From NCBI GenBank assembly GCA_910589095.1, contig CAJUSN010000128.1, forward strand, positions 1 through 6,898: DNA of 6,898 nucleotides, in the 5' to 3' direction. Below, piece after piece: positions 1 to 5,187 of the stretch. The first letter of the stretch is position 1. Each line of letters opens with the position of its first letter. Source of the stretch: an uncultured Muribaculaceae bacterium. Its GTDB lineage: Bacteria; Bacteroidota; Bacteroidia; Bacteroidales; Muribaculaceae. The translations under genes and the position numbers were made by a program. The notes below the pieces were generated by a model that made no database searches, was not told where the DNA came from, and saw only the letters and a program-made list of their open reading frames with translations.

Positions 1-606
1 GCCCCAAACCACAGCCACATACTCCCGTCGCGTAGTTTTATTGAAAAACTGCTTACCGAGGTGAGTTTTGGCATCTGGGGTCTTGGCAACGACAAGCAAT
101 CCTGAAGTATCTTTGTCAATCCGGTGGACCAGTCCCATCCGCGGGTCATTCACATCATATTCAGGATTATCCTTGAAATGCCACGCAAGAGCATTTACGA
201 GCGTACCGCTATAATTTCCGTGACCCGGATGCACAACGAGCCCCGCCGGTTTGTTAACCACGAGAAGGTCGGCATCTTCATAGACAATTTCAAGTGGAAT
301 ATCCTCGGGGATAATTTCGAGTTCATAACGTGGACGATCCATCACCACGCTAACCACATCAAGCGGTTTGACGCGATAGTTTGACTTGACAGGCTTACCA
401 TTGACCAACACACAGCCGGCATCGGCAGCTTGCTGCACACGGTTGCGCGAGGACTTCTCAAGCCGACTTACGAGGAATTTGTCAACACGCAGAAGCTGCT
501 GCCCCTTGTCGGCAACAAAGCGGAAGTGTTCGAACAACTCACCGTCCGACGCGCCTTCTGTCAGCTCATCATCAAGTTCGTCGTCCAAAATATTATCTGG
601 ACTCAT
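1..606 (-). CDS. rluD: RluD-type 23S rRNA pseudouridine synthase (RluA family), 3' end cut by window edge
   Basis: The first 202 codons are present; the rest lies beyond the left edge. RluA-family enzymes isomerise specific uridines in rRNA or tRNA to pseudouridine in the cytoplasm; the RluD type modifies helix 69 of 23S rRNA. After an acidic N-terminal tail (residues 1-25) comes an S4-like RNA-binding domain at about 38-88 (LLRVDKFLV, then AGCVLVNGKPVK). The catalytic domain begins near 100 with DLLVVNKPAGLVVHPG at 113-128. The catalytic motif HRIDKDTSGLLVVAK follows at 161-175, with Asp164 as the expected nucleophile, then RREYVAVVWG at 193-202. The ATG overlaps the TAA stop of the upstream PASTA gene (TAATG), suggesting translational coupling. 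Family members run to roughly 320-370 residues, so about 60% is seen. The family is certain; the exact target (RluD rather than RluC/RluA) is inferred from the S4 domain. Confidence 0.93.
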   Translation of the reverse strand, partial: MSPDNILDDELDDELTEGASDGELFEHFRFVADKGQQLLRVDKFLVSRLEKSSRNRVQQAADAGCVLVNGKPVKSNYRVKPLDVVSVVMDRPRYELEIIPEDIPLEIVYEDADLLVVNKPAGLVVHPGHGNYSGTLVNALAWHFKDNPEYDVNDPRMGLVHRIDKDTSGLLVVAKTPDAKTHLGKQFFNKTTRREYVAVVWG

Positions 607-1250
607 TAAAACAGATTAAGCTTTTCAACCGTGTAAGTGGTGTCAATTTGCATGGAATCAACATCCACCTCATTATTAAGAATTTCATCAGGAATACCGG
701 CTCCGATTTCCATAACCAGCTTGGCATCGATCGGGACACGGGCACCCGACATCAACCTGTGACCGTCGCGCTTAACTGCAAGCACAAGATCCTTGAAGTC
801 AGACGGGACTGTATCAATCTGTATATTCTTTATCCCGAGGCCGTCGAGAATCGAGCGCGCCTGGCGATATGAAATATCCGTAAGATTAGGCAGAAGGACC
901 TGACGGGGAGTGAACGCATTAATTGACAAATAGATTGTACAGCCCTCTTTCACAGTACTGTTTGCTTTGGGATTCTGATCAACTACCTCACCGCGCTTGC
1001 GCTGGGCATCATAGATAGAGTCGCTCAAAGCCACATCGAAACCCGCTTCAATCAGTCGTTCCTCGGCAGTATAAAGATCCAATCCCTTCACAGACGGAAC
1101 CACTGCTTCTTTGCCATGGCGTGTCCACACGTCAAGCCACATAGAGGTGAGCCAAACAAGAACCACACCTGCCAGCGCCATCAGGATAAGATTGGCAATA
1201 ATTTTAAGCCAAGTTGGCGTTCGGCTGCCTTTTTCTGTATTTTCAGTCAC
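606..1250 (-). CDS. Membrane-anchored PASTA-domain protein (two PASTA repeats)
   Basis: A 214-residue protein: short basic cytoplasmic N-terminus (residues 2-14), one transmembrane helix at about 15-38, then a periplasmic part with two PASTA-like repeats. Repeat 1 is about 50-112 (VVPSVKGLDLYTAEERL, then GEVVDQNPKANSTVKEG). Repeat 2 is about 118-184 (LLPNLTDISYRQARSIL, then SGARVP). An acidic tail ends it. PASTA domains bind muropeptides or beta-lactams in Firmicutes and actinobacterial Ser/Thr kinases and PBPs; no kinase or transpeptidase domain is present here, so it may be a peptidoglycan-sensing or scaffold protein. The reading frame is open up to an ATG at 1427, but a good promoter (about 1347-1376) lies inside that extension, and residues encoded upstream of 1250 look noncoding. 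I therefore choose the GTG at 1250-1248. It is coupled to rluD by TAATG. The domain call is strong; the start is moderately sure; the function is unknown. Confidence 0.85.
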   Translation of the reverse strand: MTENTEKGSRTPTWLKIIANLILMALAGVVLVWLTSMWLDVWTRHGKEAVVPSVKGLDLYTAEERLIEAGFDVALSDSIYDAQRKRGEVVDQNPKANSTVKEGCTIYLSINAFTPRQVLLPNLTDISYRQARSILDGLGIKNIQIDTVPSDFKDLVLAVKRDGHRLMSGARVPIDAKLVMEIGAGIPDEILNNEVDVDSMQIDTTYTVEKLNLF

Positions 1251-1332
1251 TTCTTTTACGGTTAATCGGTTACATGAAATAAGTTTGCGATTCGCTACAT
1301 GCAGCCATCCGAGCGGAAAAACACACGAGCGC

Positions 1333-1347
1333 GCGAAATTATTTCGC
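1333..1347. repeat. Perfect 7-bp inverted repeat at the predicted transcription start
   Basis: GCGAAAT, one base, ATTTCGC. It abuts the -7 box of the PASTA-rluD promoter and covers the expected start site. It could be an operator for a dimeric regulator or simply chance; a one-base loop makes an RNA hairpin with the full stem impossible. Confidence 0.35.
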
Positions 1348-1377
1348 AAATGTAGCCATTTTTTCTTGTATTTCAAC
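1347..1377 (-). promoter_or_regulatory. Bacteroidota-type promoter for the PASTA-rluD operon
   Basis: On the minus strand there is a TACATTTG -7 box (1354-1347), an exact match to TAnnTTTG. A GTTG -33 box (1377-1374) lies about 19 bp upstream. Transcription should start near 1340, giving a leader of about 90 nt before the GTG at 1250. The position excludes the ATG at 1427 as the start of the mature message from this promoter. Confidence 0.7.
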
Positions 1378-1481
1378 TTTTCATTGCAAAGAAACCACCG
1401 TGTTGTCATTAAATCAAGAAAATCCACCTAATATTTTCAAACTTTTCACATCAGTGGAGCGGAAATAACGAATAAAAGTAG

Positions 1482-1489
1482 TAACTTTG
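1482..1489 (+). promoter_or_regulatory. -7 box of the bamD promoter
   Basis: TAACTTTG matches the Bacteroidota -7 consensus TAnnTTTG and sits 26 bp before the bamD ATG, giving a leader of about 20 nt. No convincing TTG -33 element is present about 19-20 bp upstream, so the -33 side is weak. It is divergent from the PASTA-rluD promoter; the two -7 boxes are about 130 bp apart. Confidence 0.6.
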
Positions 1490-1515
1490 CAAACTAAATG
1501 CAGATATAATCACAA

Positions 1516-2316
1516 ATGCGAAATTACCTTCTCATCATATTGGCTACGTTGGCGCTCACCGGCTGCGGCGAATACCAGCAAGCTCAAAAGAGTACTGACT
1601 ACGACTACAAGCTCGACTTCGCCAAGCGCGCTTTCGAGAACAAGAAATACGTTCAGGCATCCACCATCCTCACCGACATTGTCACTGTGTTCAAAGGTTC
1701 CGAAAAAGCCGAGGACGCATTGTATCTTCTTGCGCTGAGTCATTATGAGAACAAGGATTACATCAACTCCGGCGCATATTTCAAGACCTATTATGACCGT
1801 TATCCTAAAGGGAAATATGCTGAGCTGGCCCGCTTCTATTGTGGTTACGGATACTACCTTGATTCGCCCGACGTTCAGCTTGACCAAAGCGGGACCATAA
1901 AAGCCATTGAAGAGCTTCAGGCGTTTCTTGACTACTATCCCCACAGCGACAAGGTGAGCATTGCCCAAAATGCCATATTCGAACTTCAGGACAAACTCAC
2001 TCTAAAACAGCTTCAAAACGCACAGCTCTATTACAATCTTGGCAATTATATGGGCAACAACTATGAGTCATGTGCCATAGTGGCCAAAAATGCCATAAAG
2101 GACTATCCCTACTCTCGCTATAAAGAGGACCTTGAATTGCTGGTTTTGAAAGCCCGTTACCAAGAGGCCTCACAAAGTGTTGAAGAGAAGAAACAGGACC
2201 GCTACCGAGTGGTCATCGATGAGTATTACTCATTCATCAACAACTATCCTAACAGTCCCAACCGTAAGGAGGCCGACAACATATTCAAAATCGCCAGCTC
2301 GCACGTCAAAGACTGA
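1516..2316 (+). CDS. bamD: Outer membrane protein assembly factor BamD (TPR lipoprotein)
   Basis: A 266-residue lipoprotein of the BAM complex, which folds beta-barrel proteins into the outer membrane together with BamA. A signal peptide (residues 1-16, hydrophobic LLIILATLALTG) ends in the lipobox LTGC, with Cys17 as the lipidated residue. The residues after Cys17 (GEYQQA) are not a typical Bacteroidota surface-export signal, so it should face the periplasm. The rest is helical TPR repeats in pairs, for example FAKRAFENKKYVQASTILTD (about 35-55) and ALYLLALSHYENKDYINSGAYF (about 67-88), each followed by a YP-type turn (YDRYPKGKYAELA, LDYYPHSDKVSIA, NNYPNSPNRKEA). The length fits the family (E. 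coli BamD is about 245). The ATG at 1516 is the only sensible start, since an ATG at 1498 stops after three codons. rpoZ follows 66 bp later on the same strand. Confidence 0.93.
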   Translation: MRNYLLIILATLALTGCGEYQQAQKSTDYDYKLDFAKRAFENKKYVQASTILTDIVTVFKGSEKAEDALYLLALSHYENKDYINSGAYFKTYYDRYPKGKYAELARFYCGYGYYLDSPDVQLDQSGTIKAIEELQAFLDYYPHSDKVSIAQNAIFELQDKLTLKQLQNAQLYYNLGNYMGNNYESCAIVAKNAIKDYPYSRYKEDLELLVLKARYQEASQSVEEKKQDRYRVVIDEYYSFINNYPNSPNRKEADNIFKIASSHVKD

Positions 2317-2382
2317 AAACATTTATAGAATTCGATAATTAACAATTCCACCCTTACACATTATATAATATTTATAATAGAT

Positions 2383-2721
2383 ATGGATTACAAAAAGACT
2401 AATGCTCCGCTCAACACCGTCACCCGCGACCTCATTGAACTCTCGGAGGACACCGGCAATGTCTATGAAACCGTATGCGTTATTGCAAAACGCTCAAATC
2501 AGATTGCCGCAGAAATGAAGCATGATCTTGAAAAGAAGCTCCAGGAATTCGCATCGCTGAACGACAATCTAGAGGAGGTATCGGAAAACCGCGAACAGAT
2601 CGAAATATCCCGCTACTACGAAAAACTTCCGAAACCAACCCTGATTGCCACCCAGGAATATATTGAAGGTAAAGTGCATTTCCGCAACCCTTCCAAAGAC
2701 AAAATCAATATGGCCGATTAA
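2383..2721 (+). CDS. rpoZ: DNA-directed RNA polymerase omega subunit (Rpb6/RpoK-like)
   Basis: A 112-residue protein with the Bacteroidota form of omega, which wraps the C-terminal part of beta-prime and helps assemble and stabilise RNA polymerase. Recognisable pieces are the N-terminal MDYKKTNAPLNTVTRDL, the helix YETVCVIAKRSNQIAAEMK (about 28-46) matching the conserved omega/Rpb6 helix, the stretch LQEFASLNDNLEEV, and the very conserved C-terminal block YYEKLPKPTLIATQEYIEG (about 78-96). Length is normal for Bacteroidales. It lies 66 bp after bamD on the same strand with no clear promoter of its own in the A/T-rich gap (2317-2382), so co-transcription with bamD is likely. That pairing is common in Bacteroidota. 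A hairpin overlaps its stop codon. Very sure of the family. Confidence 0.93.
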   Translation: MDYKKTNAPLNTVTRDLIELSEDTGNVYETVCVIAKRSNQIAAEMKHDLEKKLQEFASLNDNLEEVSENREQIEISRYYEKLPKPTLIATQEYIEGKVHFRNPSKDKINMAD

Positions 2722-2735
2722 AAAATCGGCTGTTT
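2713..2735 (+). terminator. Hairpin spanning the rpoZ stop codon, possible weak terminator
   Basis: GCCGATT (2713-2719) pairs perfectly with AATCGGC (2724-2730) around an AAAA loop, followed by TGTTT. The stop codon TAA (2719-2721) is inside the stem-loop. The stem is short and the U-tract poor, so partial termination or 3'-end protection of the bamD-rpoZ message is more likely than full termination. Confidence 0.4.
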
Positions 2736-2833
2736 CAGCAGGTTTCGTCTCCTCGTAACTCTATTGAGTTACCCTCTATCAGGGTATACTTGAGATAAAA
2801 CAGGGTGAAAACCTTGGCTGATAAGATTTTTTT
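2735..2833 (+). other. Structured intergenic element downstream of rpoZ
   Basis: A long-range stem pairs TCAGC (2735-2739) and AGGTTT (2740-2745) with AAACCT (2809-2814) and GCTGA (2817-2821), leaving a two-base bulge: 11 pairs in all. Inside are two perfect hairpins sharing three bases: GTAACTC-TATT-GAGTTAC (2755-2772) and TACCCT-CTATC-AGGGTA (2770-2786), so both cannot form fully at once. Seven T residues (2827-2833) follow the closing stem after five bases. It could be a composite terminator, a structured 3' UTR or a small RNA. The right arm also overlaps the rpsO -33 box. No ORF fits this stretch. Confidence 0.4.
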
Positions 2834-2844
2834 AACTATCTTTG
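2814..2844 (+). promoter_or_regulatory. rpsO promoter
   Basis: A TTGG -33 box (2814-2817) and a TATCTTTG -7 box (2837-2844) match the Bacteroidota consensus, with 19 bp between them. Transcription should start near 2851, giving rpsO a leader of about 74 nt and making it separately transcribed from bamD-rpoZ. Confidence 0.7.
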
Positions 2845-2850
2845 CAACCG

Positions 2851-2924
2851 ATTTGCGAAGCCACGTGTGGCAACAGCAACTATTAAATATTTTTCTTTAC
2901 TAACCAACTAAAAATTTTCCAAGA
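2851..2924 (+). promoter_or_regulatory. rpsO 5' leader with hairpin, candidate S15 autoregulatory site
   Basis: Right at the predicted start of the RNA, TTGC (2853-2856) pairs with GCAA (2876-2879). Inside, GCCA (2860-2863) pairs with TGGC (2868-2871) around a CGTG loop, with an asymmetric internal loop GAA/AACA. An A/U-rich unstructured stretch then leads to the ATG. S15 represses its own mRNA through leader structures in several other phyla; applying this here is inference. Confidence 0.35.
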
Positions 2925-3200
2925 ATGCACTTGAATTCTGACGAAAAAGTAGAAATCTTCGAGAAGTACGGTAAGGGCAAGACTGACACTGGCTCACCTG
3001 AAGCACAGATTGCATTATTCTCCATCCGTATCGCTCATTTGACTGAACACCTCAAGTCAAATCACAAAGATTATACCACTGCGCGCGCTCTCAAGGCTTT
3101 GGTTGGTAAGCGTCGTCGCTTGCTGGATTACCTGATCCGCAAGGACATCAATCGCTACCGCGCCATCATTGCCAAGAAAGAGCTTGGTATCAGAAAGTAA
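2925..3200 (+). CDS. rpsO: 30S ribosomal protein S15
   Basis: A 91-residue primary-binding protein of the small subunit. It binds the 16S rRNA three-way junction at helices 20-22 and helps form the central domain and an inter-subunit bridge. Family signatures are clear: DTGSPEAQIALFSIRIAHLTEHLKSN (about 21-46, with the TGSxExQ rRNA-contacting motif), HKDYTTARALKALVGKRRRLLDYL (about 47-70) and RKDINRYRAII near the C-terminus, ending LGIRK. It is two residues longer than the usual 89, from an extra Lys-Ala-like insertion in IIAKKELGIRK. The gene has its own promoter and leader upstream and a strong intrinsic terminator 27 bp downstream, so it is monocistronic. The ATG at 2925 gives the standard N-terminus and follows an A/T-rich region, as is usual in this phylum. 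Confidence 0.97.
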   Translation: MHLNSDEKVEIFEKYGKGKTDTGSPEAQIALFSIRIAHLTEHLKSNHKDYTTARALKALVGKRRRLLDYLIRKDINRYRAIIAKKELGIRK

Positions 3201-3227
3201 GCCGCAGCGGCTACTTGAAGATTACAC

Positions 3228-3265
3228 ATCCGGGGACACGGCTCAGCCTTGTTCCCGGATTTTTT
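3228..3265 (+). terminator. Intrinsic terminator of rpsO
   Basis: ATCCGGGGACA (3228-3238) pairs with TGTTCCCGGAT (3250-3260), an 11-bp stem with one G-U wobble. The loop contains a further small GGC/GCC stem. A T run (3260-3265) follows directly. This is a textbook Rho-independent terminator and the strongest in the window. Confidence 0.9.
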
Positions 3266-3299
3266 GTGCCATTTTTTTCCATGCGCCGAACATAATTAT

Positions 3300-3307
3300 T
3301 AACTTTG
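3300..3307 (+). promoter_or_regulatory. -7 box of the YihY-ridA promoter
   Basis: TAACTTTG matches TAnnTTTG. The -33 region about 20 bp upstream has only TTTC within a T run (3272-3279), a weak match. The start of transcription near 3314 leaves a leader of about 100 nt before the ATG at 3413. The rest of the 3266-3412 gap shows no further gene. Confidence 0.6.
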
Positions 3308-3412
3308 TGTGTTATTTATGCGTGAAGATTATCCGGCAGTGTGTCATCCGCACAGCTCCCTGTAAGTTCTCTAAATTCAACAATAAGTTATTTTCGCATA
3401 AATCCATCCATC

Positions 3413-4813
3413 ATGACTGAAAACTCACCTACCGGCCAAAACAAGTCAAAAATCATGCTCTTGATTGACAAGGGTATGAAAATTTGGAACTACTGTGTTT
3501 CCGGCGTGTGGAACGACAATAGAAAGACATGGTGGGTAAATCTCATCAAAACAGCCAATCTGTCCGTTACCTCTTTTCTGAGTCAGGACCTTCAGTCACG
3601 AGCATGCGCCCTGACCTATCGCACACTTCTGGCCATTGTGCCTGCCCTGGCTCTACTGTTTGCCATTGGTCGCGGATTCGGATTGCAGGATGTGTTGAAA
3701 GATCAGCTGATAAAGTATTTTCCCTCGCAGCGTCAAATGCTTCAACAGTCGTTCGGATTTGTCGACTCTTATCTGAGCGAAGCCTCGGGGGGACTGTTTG
3801 TGGGCATCGGCATAGTGTTCCTGCTATGGACCCTTATATCCTTGTTGTCGTGTGTGGAGGAATGTTTCAACAACATCTGGCAGGTAAGCAAAGGGCGACA
3901 ATTCTGGCGTAAGGTCACCGACTATCTTGCCATCTTCATAATCCTCCCCGTGCTGATGATATGCGCAAGCGGGCTATCGCTCTTCATGACAACCTCGTTA
4001 AAAACACTGCTGCCGTTTGATTTCATCGATTCGGCCCTTCCGGTGCTTTTCGACTGCTTGAGCATAGTTCTGACATGGGCTTTCTTTGCCGGATCCTATA
4101 TGCTCATACCGAACACAAAAGTTCGGCCCGTGCCGGCTATGATTTCCGGAGTTATGGTAGGAACAGCTTATCAAATTTTGCAATGGCTGTTTGTTAGCGG
4201 ACAGATGTATGTGGCAAAATACAATGCAATTTATGGTAGTTTCTCGTTCCTCCCGTTGATGCTCATTTGGCTGCAACTCGTATGGCTCATGACACTCATT
4301 GGGGGAGTGATGTGCTACGCTTCACAAAACATTTCCGAATTCAATTTCGGCGACAAGGTGAAAAACATATCCATCGACTACAAGATGCAGGTAACAATCA
4401 TGGTGATGAGTGTCATAGCAAAACGATTCGCATCGGAAAAGGAACCACTCACCACTTACGACATCACCCAAATCTATGGAATTCCCATCAACCTTGCAAA
4501 ACCGATTGTGGAAACACTGCGAAGCGCCGGACTGGTGAATTACCTCCAATCAACCGACAATGACATGGCTACACATCCTCTGCAGCCTGCACTTGAAACC
4601 GAGCATCTCACTGTTGGACAAGTGGCCGACAGACTTTTTAATGTTGGCGAATCAAATTTCATTCCGGAGTTTTCCACCGATTACCCTGAGGTCGACTACC
4701 TGTCGAATCATTTCAGCAAACTACTGAAATCAGCTGACACAACGTTGCTGATTCATGCAGTTCCAGATAAAGCAATAATAGAACCAACCACTAACACAAA
4801 TATTTTCAAGTAA
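3413..4813 (+). CDS. YihY/BrkB (UPF0761) family inner-membrane protein with extended C-terminal domain
   Basis: A 466-residue integral membrane protein. Six transmembrane segments are visible at about 66-88, 126-148, 170-192, 209-233, 241-263 and 274-302. Family marks are the first-helix segment RACALTYRTLLAIVPALALL, the loop IPNTKVRPVPAMISG (232-246), and YGSFSFLPLMLIWLQLVWL (274-292) before a glycine pair. The soluble C-terminus (about 320-466) contains a stretch at 325-385 resembling a winged helix: AKRFASEKEPLTTYDIT, IPINLAKPIVETLRSAGLV. The biochemical role of the family is unsettled; older claims of RNase BN or a Bordetella serum-resistance role do not establish a function. The frame is open back to a GTG at 3341, but the ATG at 3413 is preferred: the upstream residues do not look like family sequence. 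The stop overlaps the ridA start (TAATG). Confidence 0.9.
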   Translation: MTENSPTGQNKSKIMLLIDKGMKIWNYCVSGVWNDNRKTWWVNLIKTANLSVTSFLSQDLQSRACALTYRTLLAIVPALALLFAIGRGFGLQDVLKDQLIKYFPSQRQMLQQSFGFVDSYLSEASGGLFVGIGIVFLLWTLISLLSCVEECFNNIWQVSKGRQFWRKVTDYLAIFIILPVLMICASGLSLFMTTSLKTLLPFDFIDSALPVLFDCLSIVLTWAFFAGSYMLIPNTKVRPVPAMISGVMVGTAYQILQWLFVSGQMYVAKYNAIYGSFSFLPLMLIWLQLVWLMTLIGGVMCYASQNISEFNFGDKVKNISIDYKMQVTIMVMSVIAKRFASEKEPLTTYDITQIYGIPINLAKPIVETLRSAGLVNYLQSTDNDMATHPLQPALETEHLTVGQVADRLFNVGESNFIPEFSTDYPEVDYLSNHFSKLLKSADTTLLIHAVPDKAIIEPTTNTNIFK

Positions 4814-5187
4814 TGAAAAAACAGATTGCAACTACCAACGCACCCGGTGCCATCGGCCCCTATAGCCAGGCCATCTCTATTGGTGATTTACTTTTTATCT
4901 CCGGCCAGATTCCAGTGAACCCTGCCGATGGGTCAATTCCTGAAGGTATCGAGGCTCAAACCGCTCAGTCAATAGCCAACATCAAGGCTATTCTCGCCGA
5001 AGCAGGGCTTTCAATTGACAATGTTGTAAAAACCACTGTGTTCCTTGCCGACATGAGTCTCTTCGGTCCCATGAACGAAGTATATGCACAAAACTTCACC
5101 GCTCCGTTCCCTGCTCGTTCAGCCGTTGCTGTCAAAGAACTCCCCAAGCAGGTTCTCGTGGAGATAGAAACTATCGCATCGAAGTAA
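4813..5187 (+). CDS. ridA: RidA family reactive imine/enamine deaminase (YjgF/YER057c/UK114)
   Basis: A 124-residue cytosolic protein, the standard length for RidA. RidA trimers hydrolyse reactive 2-aminoacrylate and other enamine/imine intermediates released by PLP-dependent dehydratases, protecting other PLP enzymes. Family marks are APGAIGPYSQAI (10-21, with Tyr17), LLFISGQIPVNPADG (26-40), a central TTVFLADMSLFGPMNEVYAQ (74-93), and the substrate-site block FPARSAVAVKELPK (99-112), with Arg102 as the expected carboxylate-binding residue. Glu118 in LVEIETIA corresponds to the conserved catalytic-region glutamate. It looks like an active RidA-subgroup member. The ATG overlaps the stop of the YihY gene by one base, so translation is probably coupled. 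The last 17 bases overlap the folC 3' end on the other strand. Confidence 0.95.
   Translation: MKKQIATTNAPGAIGPYSQAISIGDLLFISGQIPVNPADGSIPEGIEAQTAQSIANIKAILAEAGLSIDNVVKTTVFLADMSLFGPMNEVYAQNFTAPFPARSAVAVKELPKQVLVEIETIASK

Noticed and set aside
1510..1968. A 152-codon open frame on the minus strand opposite bamD
   Set aside because: It is a shadow: bamD on the plus strand has a signal peptide, lipobox and TPR pattern, while this translation has no recognisable family character.
2317..2382. Separate promoter for rpoZ in the A/T-rich gap after bamD
   Set aside because: No TAnnTTTG match was found, and many A/T-rich words there look like boxes by chance.
3201..3211. Small hairpin GCCG-CAG-CGGC just after the rpsO stop as a terminator
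   Set aside because: The stem is only four pairs with no T run; the strong terminator is at 3228-3265.
3341..3412. GTG start extending the YihY gene by 24 residues
   Set aside because: The added residues look like translated leader, and the ATG at 3413 gives the expected N-terminus. Not excluded, because the promoter lies upstream of both.
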